From: Acanthaster planci
Taxonomy: Eukaryota > Echinodermata > Asteroidea > Valvatida > Acanthasteridae
Direction: 5' to 3'
NCBI RefSeq assembly: GCF_001949145.1
Contig: NW_019091358.1
Span: 277,593-307,784, forward strand
DNA length: 30,192 nt
Shown here: piece by piece, positions 18,176 to 28,718 of the stretch
How the letters are laid out: each line of letters opens with the position of its first letter
How positions within the stretch are numbered: position 1 is the first letter of the stretch
Made by a program: the position numbers and the translations under genes
Notes under the pieces: generated by a model
Databases searched by the model: none
The model's input: only the letters and a program-made list of their open reading frames with translations
Told to the model about the DNA's origin: nothing

Positions 18176-19906
18176 GTACATGTACAAGTTAATGTTTGTG
18201 TATCACAGCTCAGGAAGTGAGGTCATTGATAAGAAATAACACTCCAAGTGAAAATGTACACACATATGGTATGTTAGAAAGGTAATGGGAGAATGGTTAA
18301 ACTAGTTTCTGTATGCGTTTACATTGAACTTGTTTGTCACGTAACACAAAAACAAACTAACTGCTTGTTTATCTCGGGAAATATCGAAGCATATGTAACG
18401 GGGAAAAATGGCACTCTATGGGGAACTCGCAAAACAACAAAAAACTCTAAGCCAAGGATCTTTGAGGGAAGGCCACAGGAAACTGAATTAATAGGGACCC
18501 AGACACCAATATTTGACCTCCAAAAAATGGACAAAAAAGAATTTATTAATGAAAAAGGACTGAAAAAATGCAAAAAACAAAGGGAAAAAAGGACTAAAAA
18601 ACACACTGAAAACTTTAAAAGGACTTAAAAAATCGCAGTGTGTATAAGTGGCTTTTCAAGTACACTCCAACAAGAAGTCTGTAGACCAAGAAAAGAAGAG
18701 TAAAGAATAAAACAAAAACAGGGTCTGCTAAATGTTCATGACACATTTAACAAGTTCTCTCATACAATTTACCAAGGAAGTGGAAGACGCTAATCCCCAA
18801 GCAAGAAAGAATACATTCTGCAACAAGCCCAGTGTGTGGCATCACTATGGACTAATTAGTGAGTGCAGTGGGAAAATTCGGATTAAAACTAAAGCACATG
18901 CATGGTCTTGACCCACTAAACTCTACACCTGTCTTATTTGATGTACAAAAGACAATGAGAGAATCTAGAAAGCAAATGAATTACCAGTTTGACAGAAAAG
19001 AATAAAGCATGGTCCATCCAGTACTTGACCCAAGTTGAATTTAGCAAGCTGAAATACTTTCTCCAAAGAATTCAAATAGATTGAAACTCCCAATAAAAAT
19101 CTTGTTTACCTCATCAAAAAGTTCAATAAGAATTACTACCATCAAGAGCAAAATCAGTAATGAATCTGATATAATGAATAAGTTGGGTGAATAGAACAGT
19201 TCCAAAACCTCAAAATGAGAGCTTCTTCAAAAGACTGACCTTGTCCAAAATCAAAGTTTACTTTGTAAACTACACAAACTTAAAACTACAATGAATTAAA
19301 GTATACTAAAACTACTTACAATTTACAATACATGAAAGAAAACAATTATTATAGGAGCGAAGACTCACCAATGACTTGAGCAGACAAAACACAAGCAAGG
19401 CACACCACACTTCACTGCTGGTCAGTTGTACTGAACTGCCTTTACCAGGAAGCAACTTTACAGGGGACAACTTTATTGTGGGCTAAAGCAAACAAACGGG
19501 AACACACTACCAAGAAAAGAGGGGGTATCTAACTGAGACTGAAATGAATTTTGTTTTCTTTACTAAGGGGCACTACTCTTATCTTCTAAACAATAAAGAA
19601 TACTTAAAATACAAGTGAAACTTGGCCCTGCCACACATACAATATTATTAAATTTGTCTGGTAATTTTTCTTGTTGCCTGATGGTCACAGTGAAGCAGAC
19701 AAGTCCAAGCCAGTTGGTTTTCCTGGTGATATGGGTGCACCTTCCACCAGGCAAACATCAAAGGCATACTAGCTAAAACACCAGCAGTCAATTTCACGAA
19801 ACGTGGCGTAACTTTGAACCATGTATTCAATTTCATGAAAAATTGCTCAGCTGCACAATGTTCAATTATATTAAAATTCGTGGTTGAGAACAATCGTGGC
19901 TGTTTC
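18176..19906. other. USP8 intron 2, first part
   Basis: AT-rich intronic sequence. A Lys-rich open frame at 18293-18628 comes from an A-rich stretch and shows no domain. I see no repeat boundary I can support. Confidence 0.5.
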
Positions 19907-21499
19907 TTAGGGGTGAGCATTTGCGGGTATTTTTAGAACCGGGTACCCGTTTTCTGTTAACTTTGGGTACCCGGAAAAGAGATCACTTAAAAACAAATGG
20001 CATTGCGCGTGACCCGGTGGACCATGTGCCCGAAACAGGGTTCTCTTTGGTACAAAGGAAGCAAGCAGCACATTGTTCTAAACGTTGGAGTTACTCTCTC
20101 CTACCTTTTTATCAAACGAAATTGTTACCTTCAGTTTGCAAATGTTTTTTGTGGGTATATGAAACTGAAAACAAATCCTCACGGGGAACGTCAGAAAAGA
20201 GGACAGAGCTGCAAACCACCTACATGATGTTCGCTCTTGCAACCGCTCAAAGGAGATGTCCCGGATGCTGCATGACCACGTACACGCGGTATTCAGGTGT
20301 TGTGCACAAATGGCGAACACTGGTCGTGTCACATGCGGACCAGATCAGTGCTATATACGTCATGGGTTAAAAGGCTTAAAGTTTTATGTACAAAAATACC
20401 ACTGTAACTCGCACAATGTCCACACCATTATATCCACTTATTTTGAAGTTTCTGATTCAAAAACCTGCCACCAAAATGCTTCAAACGGCATTGAAAGTAT
20501 CGGAAGTCTATATAGGGTCAGGAGTCATCGCAAGTTCATTTCTTTTCTTACGAGGACCAGCACGTTGCATAAATCAACGTAGCTGCAACTGTGTAATCCT
20601 GGCTTTCAAGACGCTGAAACTAACCTGATTGCAACGCGGGCCCAATTGTAGTCCCCTTTCAGGCAGTCCAATCACTGACACTGCAACGACCATGTGACCG
20701 CAAAAGGAAAGGTCATGTGACCACACATAGGGAAGCCCAAGTGAAAAAAATAGCAGCGCTTCACGTTGTTAAATGACTGAGCGATACAAAAGTTTTGCCA
20801 CACGAAGGTACGTATCACTATGAAGTGGTTTAGTTTAATAAATACTTTTTCTGAATAACTCCATTCCCCTGAGGTTCAATTGTCGAGATTTTAATGTATA
20901 AGTACTTTGACAAGTGACATTTGATTGGCCGACTGTATTATGACTTGCACCTGTCAACATTTCCCTTTTTTCGAATGAAAAAAATACTTAGATTTGAAAT
21001 GCTTTTGTACATACAGAAAACATCCTTCCTGCTTTTTTGTTCAATCCTCATCCACAGTTACGCTGAATCACTGAGGAAATTCATGTTGCTTTAATTTAAA
21101 AATAATTTTGAAACGGCATATTTCTTGGTTTAACAAAACTAAACTGGTTCTCTGACTCCTTGGATTTGTAGCGCACATTTAGTGCTTTGGTTATAAAAAG
21201 AGGCCAATCAACCGCACAATTTGTGCGTGATCACTACTTACCGCACGTCAAGTGGAGCCCCAGTACCGCTGGAATATTACACAGTCCGCTCTCGCTTCGT
21301 CGTCAATCTCGACAAGTAATTCTCATTCATATTGTTTTATTTGACAAAAATACTCTTAACTCAAACATTAAGCACTACTAATTCCGCACAAAAGTCATTT
21401 AGGCCGACAGTTACAAATACAGTCATGCAAGTGTACATCAACAATGCTTCCACCTCATAAGACAAAACTCCTTCGGTCTCTTGTTCATATAGGTTTGGT

Positions 21500-22265
21500 A
21501 CAGTCATTTTCCTAGTTCCGGATCACAAAAATTAATATTTAAAAAAATCCTCAAATTCGAGTAAAATATGGTCAGAAGTCAACTTTGTATTTTGGATATA
21601 CCCCGGTACTTCAATTCTTTTTTCAAAATCTAAGCTTTTATATTTGGACTCACAGGATCGATCGAAGAAAGTGACGACGACACCTTTCCTAGTTCTGGAT
21701 CGGTTTAGGATCGAGACAAAAGCAAAACAAATAAAAAGTAACCATACGAAAAATCAATTTTAAGCCAAAACCATTGCAAAAAGTTGCTTTTCTAATAAAG
21801 AATTTTTTAATTTTGAGAAAATTAGATGGAAAATAAGAATTCCAATGAATTAAAAAGTAGAAATTGCGTAAAGTTTGACTCAAGTTTTCAACTGTACAGT
21901 GATCTATCAATGGTACCCTCCCCGCGCCGCACAATTGACGAACCCATTACATCACATACATTTCTGCTGCGCCCGTGTAGTTGAGTTCACAACGACTTTG
22001 CGTGGTAACGCCGCGCGATCCGAAAGTAGGGGGGAAAAGCTTGCGTTTTTCAGCAAATTAACGGAAACTCTAAAAAAGTGATTTTGATTAAGCAGACATT
22101 AGATGCAAGGTTTATATGACTATTCAATTTAGATGCAAGGTTTATATGACTATTCAATTTGAAGAAATAGTTGAAATCATACGTAGTGAGTGACCTATCA
22201 CCCGTGAATTTTAGTGGTTTTTTTGCTCTTGTGAACGAGGAAAATTCCGGAACTAGGAAACCGAC
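21500..22265. repeat. Inverted repeat nested in hAT-like element
   Basis: TTTCCTAGTTCCGGA near 21510 pairs with TCCGGAACTAGGAAA near 22243. A further diverged copy, TTTCCTAGTTCTGGATCGG, lies near 21687. The segment may be a nested element of about 0.75 kb. Outer sequence (GGTAC on the left, GTACC on the right) extends the pairing imperfectly. Confidence 0.45.
22101..22160 (+). repeat. Perfect 30-bp tandem duplication
   Basis: The unit AGATGCAAGGTTTATATGAC plus TATTCAATTT occurs twice in direct contact with no mismatch, which points to a recent duplication. Confidence 0.95.
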
Positions 22266-22518
22266 TAGCGGTACAATGGGTGGAGTGGATAACAAAATTA
22301 GCTGTCGATCTCCGAATTCAAGTTTCATGTAGGACCGCGGGACCGGGTTTTCAGCGGCACGGTGGTTTTCCATGAAGTCTGCCCTTCAGTAAGAAATTTC
22401 ACAGACATTTTATGCATGAGTGTTTGTTCCTAATTTATTTACTTTTTTACGGGTACCCGGCCCGGAAAAATGGAACCGGGTTTTGAAATCGACGGGCGGG
22501 TACCCGGCACAGGCCTAA

Positions 22519-23442
22519 TGGCTTTTATGATGGCAGTTCCTTTACAATATTGCAGCAGTCACTGAACAGTTGTTGAAGTACTCCACCCCCCATTTTTAAA
22601 AAGTTTAATTTCGTTGTTAATTCATTTTAGCAATAATGGCTTTAACTGAACATGATGAGTTTGTTTAATCATTCATTTCTGCTTTGTTTGGTGCAACTTA
22701 TTCTACGTTAAATGATTGCTCAATAGTAACTCCACAATGAAGTTACTCCATAATTTCTTGCACAGGTCCTAGATGTGAGCACTGCATAACTTTTACAAAT
22801 GTGTCATAATTTGTTATGTAACTTAGGATTGAAATGTAGCCTAAGTAAAGTTATGCCGTTGTGTAAATTTTTGTTAAATCTGCTGCTGACAAAATAAATT
22901 AGCTTATGAAATAATTTAAATGTTTATAATAAAGTGCAATGCAGTTACAACAAACATGAGAGAGCTTACACAATATATTTGGTAAAATCATCATTCACTA
23001 ATGCACCTGTTCCTGGCTCCAGCCTGCTCAAATGTGTGGCAGCCTGCCTCGGAAATATTTCTGTATTGAGATTTTTTGCTAACACTTTCAACTTACGTGT
23101 ACAAAAACTGAAGTTGGAAATAAATAAAAACAGAAAGTCTGGCATTTTGGTAAATGTACCGGTATTATCTTAAGCCTTCATATTTCACCTTTAAGGTAGT
23201 CCCCTCTGGAAGTTTAATCGTTAAGTGACATGAGGTTTCCTTGAGTCATCACTGTTGTACTGTACCATATTTTTTTTATCCTTTCCTTTGCATTTCACAT
23301 TGGCAGAGCAATGCACATTCCTATACACTGGTGCACTATTACCTTATGCAAAGTTTTAATCGTCCCAACCTTCTCTTACAGTGTTAAAATACACGTTGGG
23401 CATGGCAAAAATTGAATATTAATAATCTTTGAAATAGTTGTT
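22519..23442. other. USP8 intron 2, AT-rich stretch
   Basis: No gene recognised. The end (23381-23425, GTGTTAAAATACACGTTGGGC onward) resembles the 3' part of the SINE-like copy that follows and may be the tail of an older copy. Confidence 0.45.
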
Positions 23443-23655
23443 CGCGGTACCCGCTGCTACATTTGATTTGAACCAGCCAGCTGACACCAGCAAGCTCGGT
23501 GATTGAGTGGTTAAGACATCTGCACTAGTAAGCAGGAGGTGGTGGGTACAAGTCTCACCCGAGTACGCTTGTTTTTCTCACAAGTCTTCGTGGGCATACA
23601 CTGAGTATACAGTGTTGAAAAGATACACGTCGAGCAGGGTAAAAATCCAAAATTA
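23443..23655 (+). mobile_element. tRNA-derived SINE-like copy A
   Basis: Head CGCGGTACCCGCTGCT, then a tRNA-like core at 23492-23570 with A box GGTGATTGAGTGGTTAAG and a mutated B box GGGTACAAGTC. A tail follows with ATACACGTCGAGCAGGGTAAA. The core resembles a Ser/Leu-type tRNA (long variable region). The same head and core recur in copy B (24811-24948), which has an intact B box. Shared non-tRNA sequence before the tRNA core is unusual for a SINE. Confidence 0.55.
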
Positions 23656-24632
23656 ATGTACATTTTGGTTTTTATGCCTGTAAAAATGTCCATATAGGAG
23701 CCCAAGCAGAACAGTACTAGTGTTTGAGTAGCTCTGTGTACAAATACACATGTATATCACACTTTTTTACATTTTTTGAGGACATGGCAGGTTCCTCAAA
23801 ACGGAAGTCATGGCTTATGTCTGGAACAAATATGACCATGTCAACCTTTCAACTTAATTGGAGTTAATTAATTAAAGTTTCGAGAGTGCAAAAAAGCACC
23901 ACCAATCCATAATCCTTTTATGACTGGACCGATCACATTTTCTTCAAGTATGTTCCCAAAAACCACAGTCCAAAATACCGATCGTGGCGATTTGCGGCTT
24001 CCATCAATCTCTCGCGGTGACATTAGAGAAAGATTTCACTGCATCGTGGCCTGTTTGACCTTTAACATCAACCCAGATAATGCGCCCTCTTTTTTATTCG
24101 ATATTCATGAACCCCTCCGTGGAATGGCAACTCTCCGCGATTTTTCTCTTCGGAACAATTTTTCTCAAAAGAAAATCGGTCATTCTGAATAACGTTCGCA
24201 AAAAATACTGTTTGAGACATAAAATACGATTCATGATGAAAATCTAATGCTCAGAGTTGTTAATTTCAATTTTATTTTCAGCGGGGTTATCTCCAAAATA
24301 ACCGGCAAAGTGAAAATTACGCATGGAATTTTCCAGCACTATATGTGACAGCATTTTCGGCATTCTCGAACGTTATGCAGTTTCTGTCAAAGCCTTCAAA
24401 CGTGATCGAAATTCTGTCAAATATAACGTTCCCAATGAACATATCGTACTCATTATAAATTTTTGATGCAGCCAAACTTAAAGATAATTTTTGGTGGTCG
24501 AAATATACAAGACCTGGCAAATATGTTGGTATAGTGAGAGAGAATGAAGAGAGCCAAACTTTTCTCATCATTTTCCGTCAATTGTGTGCTCTTTTTTTTC
24601 GTGGCTTATATTTGTTAAAAGTTTTTTCTTAG
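23656..24632. other. USP8 intron 2, non-coding
   Basis: AT-rich, no gene, RNA or element boundary that I can support. A 90-codon frame at 23920-24192 has no recognisable domain. Confidence 0.5.
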
Positions 24633-24808
24633 TTTTCAAGATGTATTTTTGCATTCGGGATGCTAATTTATATAACAGGTTTTGCCCGTACCCAACGTAT
24701 ATATTAATAAACACTGTATGCTCAGTGCTTGTCCGAGAGCTTGCGGAAAAAAAGGGCAAAACCTGTTATATAAATTAACATCCCCAATGCAAAAATACAT
24801 CTTGAAAA
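24633..24808. mobile_element. Near-perfect 176-bp foldback element
   Basis: Arms of 55 bp at 24633-24687 and 24754-24808 are complementary at 53 of 55 positions, around a 66-nt loop. The left arm begins TTTTCAAGATGTATTTTTGC. The transcript of this intron segment would form a long stable hairpin. The right arm abuts SINE-like copy B, leaving two bases between. A MITE or a recent inverted duplication are both possible. Confidence 0.85.
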
Positions 24809-24810
24809 TA

Positions 24811-24948
24811 GTCCGCGGTACCCGCTGCTTCACCTGACTCTGACCGTCCAGCTGACCCCGGCAAGCTTGGTGGTCGAGTGGTTCAGACGTCTGCACTAGT
24901 ACGCAGGAGATCGTGGGTTCGAGTCCCACCCGTGTAAGCTTGTGACTN
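24811..24948 (+). mobile_element. tRNA-derived SINE-like copy B
   Basis: Head CCGCGGTACCCGCTGCT, shared with copy A, then a tRNA-like core at 24863-24941 with A box GGTGGTCGAGTGGTTCAG and a full B box GGGTTCGAGTCCC. It resembles a Ser/Leu-type tRNA, but the ends carry the palindromic AAGCTT instead of a normal acceptor stem. An undetermined base at 24948 and AT-rich sequence follow, so the 3' limit is uncertain. Confidence 0.6.
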
Positions 24949-26222
24949 CCGGTTATATAAATTTTTCATAGTTGCTTTAAAATACATCAGTCGAAAAATA
25001 TACTGAATTCTCCTTGTTAAGAGAAGTTTTGAAATCCTCTGGTGTAAACACTTTGAAGTAAAACTTTAAATGAATTCAACTCTGTTTGATTTGCACTGGT
25101 AGCCAACCAAATGTCCACCATAAGTACATATTATGCCTAATTATCCCCATATAATCATTTTTATAAATCTGAAGGTGCTAATTTGTATTTTACATGATCA
25201 AAGTCACTCTTTTAGAAGTTTTGAAAAATGATAGCCAAAGTTGCATTTTGGTCCATTTTATGAAGAACATGCCACATGGAAGTTCCACCTTTAATTGTTT
25301 ATCCTGGTTAGCAGTCTCTCTGGACAAAAAATGAAAATGGCCATTGTTTGTTTAAAGCTTTGTTGATTGGGAATTTTGGGAGGCTAATTATTGTACTTTT
25401 TCTGATACCCTTTTGACAAGGAGTGCCTTTTGTGGCAAAAGGAAAGTGGCAGCCTCTAAAATGTGTTAGATGGAATGAATTTTAAAATTTGGAAACTATC
25501 ACTTTTTTGTCACTTCCAAGTGACAAAAAACAAGAAGGTGGTAGTTTACTGTTTAGTGTAGTTTACTGTTGTAGCATACTACTGGTAGCAATGTGCTGAA
25601 AACAAATTGAGCTGAATGTCCACTGCATGTTTTTTTGAAGGGTTGTGCCAAAATACACGTTTGGTATAGCATCTCCCCAGTTTTTCACTGTAGCCCTTAA
25701 AAGTACATCTGTGTTAACAGTTTTCAGCTATTTTCGATAAGGTAGTTTGATTTTGTGTGTGTTTTTTATGCTAATGTATGTATGTTGAGTTCCATAATCA
25801 GGAGCAAAAACTAATGTCATTGCAGGGAGAAAGAATGAACCTTTCATTTGTTTGTGCCCCCAAACTGCTTGAGTTCTGCCATCTTGCTGGCCTAAATTTC
25901 TTTGGTGATTCATTGTTATGTAAGTCTGTGACACTAATCCAGCAAGCTTTCTCCAAAATTTACTATTTAGTAAAATCTGAACAGAAAAACCTTGTAAATG
26001 AATAATGCTGTTCTTGAGTGATATCTCACAACAGTGCCTGCAGTTGTTTTGAAAAAAGCAGGGGGAATTTGAAACATTTATTAATGTGCACTTTTCAATA
26101 CTGTACATTTGTTTGTCAAATAATTTTAATTTCTGAAGTTGAAGAATATAAGTTTCACAAAATTGCTTGAACAAGTCATTATATGGACCCTCTAACATTG
26201 TTCTTCAATCTGTCTGGAACAG
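24949..26222. other. USP8 intron 2, last part
   Basis: Non-coding AT-rich sequence up to the acceptor of exon 3. It holds a short perfect hairpin (25503-25530). Open frames on either strand, including a 156-codon one at 25728-26198 on the minus strand, show no domain. Confidence 0.5.
25503..25530. repeat. Perfect 13-bp hairpin
   Basis: TTTTTTGTCACTT (25503-25515) and AAGTGACAAAAAA (25518-25530) are exact complements around a CC loop. Confidence 0.85.
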
Positions 26223-26308
26223 GAATACTATGATTCCCTTGGAGGGATAAAGAATGTGTTGACTGCTATCGGCAAAGCAGAGGAGCTTCAAAAATCTCTG
26301 ATAACAAG
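26223..26308 (+). CDS. USP8: USP8 third coding exon
   Basis: 86 nt between a TGTCTGGAACAG acceptor and an AAG|GTAAAG donor at 26309. It follows exon 2 in phase 0 and ends in phase 2. The peptide starts EYYDSLGGIKN and continues AIGKAEELQKSL, which fits the last helix of the USP8 N-terminal domain. The three exons together give 109 complete codons. No later USP8 exon was recognised, so the rest of the gene should lie beyond the window. Confidence 0.8.
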
Positions 26309-26770
26309 GTAAAGGAACCATAATGAAACATGCACTTTAACTACCATATTACAGCCAGAATTACACATATCTATCACAGAATGATTACTGTGGAATAATA
26401 GCCAATGGTTTGGTTACTTTTGGCAGTGTTTTGTGTTACATACATGTACTTTAAGTAAAATTAACCGAGGTTAACCTTTTTGATCCTCCTATACGGTTGT
26501 AGCATGCTGCATGTCACCCACTGCAAGACAGTATTCGGAAACAGAAAACTTGTATTATGGCAACAACTGGAGTCATCAAATTTATTAGAACTAAGTATAT
26601 CAATTAAAAATAAATACAGTGGAAGACCTATGAATATTAAAATTCAGCTGAGGTACATGTAGGTCTCTTCGGTGCAAGCTTTCAGTGAACTTCACTTCAT
26701 CTAAAAAGCATCTAAAGGTGATGTAAAAGTGATCATCACAGAGGACAAATATGTTGCATAAAATAACATA
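26309..26770. other. Probable USP8 intron 3, first part
   Basis: Non-coding. Contains ACATGTAC motifs but no gene or element I can support. Confidence 0.5.
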
Positions 26771-27056
26771 CATTGGATTGAAACTTTGCAGATGGCTAGA
26801 AAGGGAAGTGTGGTAAATGAAAGTTGACATGTGATGATGACGTCATCATTGACAAGTCATTTGACATTAAAGGTGCATCCCTTTAAGCCCTTTATTTTCC
26901 ACAGTACACGTTCCGTTTGGTTGAAACTTTGCATATAGCTAGACAGGGAAGTGTCAGAGGAAAATTGACATGATTTGATGATGACGTGTTAATGTGACAA
27001 GTCACGTGACATTAAAGATGCATCCTTTAAAACCCCATATATTTCGAAGTATACTG
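26771..27056 (+). repeat. Two tandem ~143-bp units
   Basis: Two diverged direct copies of about 143 bp; TTGAAACTTTGCA occurs at 26778 and 26921. Shared segments are AGGGAAGTGT, TTGACATG, GATGATGACGT and TGACATTAAAG(A/G)TGCATCC. Unit 1 has a perfect palindrome ATGATGACGTCATCAT (26835-26850) with a CRE core; unit 2 has GTCACGTGAC instead at the later site. Confidence 0.75.
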
Positions 27057-27640
27057 TATGTCCCATCATGGAGGAAGGCAACAGAAGGAGTTTGAACTGC
27101 CCGGGCTATAACATCTGGTCAAATACCGCTTTCTGGCATACTCGGTATGTCCATAGCCAGAGCGCACCGCATGCCTGATACTCACCACCTGTTTTGCAAC
27201 CATAAGCCCTCTTTGTACCCTATGATCGTCGCCGCAATTTTTCGTTGGTAATCTGCATCCCCAAAACATTGTGTACTGCAAAGTATAAAGTAATTGAAAG
27301 AAATTTAAAGGAGTCTCTCCTCAATTTGCATGTATTGAACTGACTGAAACTCAGATTGGATCTTAATTCAGTTACTCAGTAGTTCAGAAGCTGGATAATT
27401 GTTTAAGCAATGAACACGGCAATAAAAACTAATTTCAGAATTACATCAAAATATATGAGCGGCTCCAGTCACATCAGTTACTGGAATAAAGCAAATCAAA
27501 GTTCAGCTAAATAAATCATTGAAACAAAATACAAATCATGAACTTTAACTGTATGAAGCAAAGCAGAAGAAAGCAAACAAAACCATTTTAAAATTTTGCT
27601 TTCTTGTGGAATCAAAATCATTTGAAATAAGCTTATGATT
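27057..27640. other. Probable USP8 intron 3, non-coding
   Basis: No gene or clear repeat boundary seen. Confidence 0.5.
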
Positions 27641-27733
27641 CTAACGATGAACAAAGAAATTGACTGGAGTGGGATTTTAACCTGCGGCCCCTGGAATACC
27701 GTACCAGTGCTCTACCAACTGAGCTACCCAGCC
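27641..27733 (-). mobile_element. tRNA-derived SINE-like copy, minus strand
   Basis: The minus strand 27733-27662 is a 72-nt tRNA-like fold: a 7-bp acceptor stem with G-U pairs, a perfect D arm GCTC...GAGC, and an anticodon stem CTGG/CCAG with GGT in the anticodon place (Thr-like). The T stem is poorly paired and U33 is missing, so it is not a working tRNA. Its 3' neighbour (complement of GATGAACAAAGAAATTGACT) recurs at 27964, which supports a dispersed SINE-like unit. Confidence 0.5.
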
Positions 27734-27906
27734 CTATGTTGGTGGCTCTTCATATTTGTCAATATCTCTGTTCGGGGGGTGCTAGCCAGAAGCCATTAAA
27801 CCTGAAACACCATGTAGCCAGGGATCACACCCCAATTACATGATACAACCTGGAAAGTGGTGAACAGGGATAACTCAGAGAGGATACGGCTCTTTGAACG
27901 TAAATC

Positions 27907-28031
27907 ATGAAACAAATCATATAGGGAAGCTGACTATGGTAGGTGCTTATGAATGATTCTTAAGATGAACAAAGAAATTGACTGAATCATTCATAAGCAC
28001 CTACTCAGTTTCCCTATATGATTTGTTTCAT
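27907..28031. repeat. Foldback repeat, ~50-bp arms
   Basis: Arms 27907-27959 and 27984-28031 are complementary except for a 5-nt insertion and one or two substitutions. The 24-nt loop holds GATGAACAAAGAAATTGACT, the same 20-mer found beside the tRNA-like copy at about 27646. Confidence 0.8.
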
Positions 28032-28034
28032 AAA

Positions 28035-28367
28035 ATAAGGTTATGTTCACAAACTCTTTCATCCTGAGCTCTGTTGTATGCGATTATTTTCATACGCAAT
28101 CTATCCCAGAAGAAACCTGTTTGTCGCTTTAATTCCTCAACTTGAAACAATAGTATTGGTATTGCACGTAATAGAGCCTTAATTTACCAAATCCATCCAA
28201 ATGCACCTTTGTGTCTTGGTTATTACCTTATTTTCAACTTTTTTTTTCATTATTCAGGTCGTAGGCTGGGGGGGAGAGTTCAGGGGATTTGAATGAACCC
28301 CCTTCACTTGCTTCTGAGTTCCGCTCTTTGGTGGTTTTTTTTTTGGTAATAACTATATAATTTTAAT
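28035..28367. other. Non-coding stretch
   Basis: AT-rich, with T- and G-runs. No gene recognised. Confidence 0.5.
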
Positions 28368-28718
28368 ATACTATAATTTTCGGAATGTAAGCTGCAGTTT
28401 ATACATTAATTCTCATGTGGAAAATATATCTGTGGTTTATAATGAACTGCAGGCAGTTTTTACGGCAACATTTAAAGGATGAAATCAGTCACTAAACACC
28501 GCTCCATGCCTCAACGCAGCCTAACCTGGGCCGCCGCCGTGGCCGGCCAGCCCCGTGTACCAGTGGCGCGGCGCAGCGTTCCAGGCATGGGGACAAAGCA
28601 GTCATGTTTTCATTGGTTGCCGTTTACAGTGGCTGCCATTTACTTTGACTCTACTCACGTGTTGGATATGAAGGAAACCAGTCTAGAAAGACTGAATAGA
28701 CTTGTAAATGCCCTGTAA
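28368..28718 (+). mobile_element. Possible DNA-transposon end with 79-codon ORF
   Basis: TTTTCGGAATGTAAGCTGC near 28377 resembles the TTTTCGGACTATAAG-type terminus of some Tc1/mariner-group elements; this is from memory. A GC- and CpG-rich patch (28500-28600) follows inside a frame from ATG 28479 to TAA 28716-28718. The frame reads through CFHWLPFTVAAIYF and ends in a helix-like LERLNRLVNAL. A strong donor-like GTAAGT at 28715 overlaps the stop, so an exon end is also possible. It does not match USP8 at this point. I do not recognise the peptide. Confidence 0.25.

Larger units (their letters stand above)
19907..22518. mobile_element. hAT-like non-autonomous element, 2.6 kb
   Basis: The left end TTAGGGGTGAGC and the complement of the right end, TTAGGCCTGTGC, match at 9 of 12 positions. 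The TAGGGGTG(A/G)GC pattern resembles hAT termini. Both subterminal regions carry GGGTACCCG palindromes: two at the left end (near 19944 and 19966) and two at the right (near 22451 and 22499). There is no transposase; the longest frame inside (149 codons, 19921-20370) has no recognisable domain. The flanks TGGCTGTTT and TGGCTTTTA are similar but not a clean 8-bp duplication. It lies within USP8 intron 2. Confidence 0.45.

Noticed and set aside
18293-18628. Lys-rich 111-codon ORF as a gene
   Set aside because: It arises from an A-rich stretch, has no domain and lies within a USP8 intron.
19921-20370. 149-codon ORF as a transposase of the hAT-like element
   Set aside because: No hAT dimerisation, zinc-finger or catalytic motif seen; composition looks random.
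24863-24941. Functional tRNA-Ser or tRNA-Leu gene
   Set aside because: Good A and B boxes, but no proper acceptor stem, and it has a diverged sister copy with a shared extra head, as in a SINE.
25728-26198. 156-codon minus-strand ORF
   Set aside because: No domain recognised and it ends just before USP8 exon 3 in intronic sequence.
17287-26308. STAMBP (AMSH) instead of USP8 for the three exons
   Set aside because: Both share the N-terminal domain type, but DEERAYVLYMKF and the helix after it fit USP8 better.
27662-27733. Functional tRNA-Thr gene
   Set aside because: The T stem is mispaired, the B box is altered (GGTTAAAATCC) and U33 is missing.
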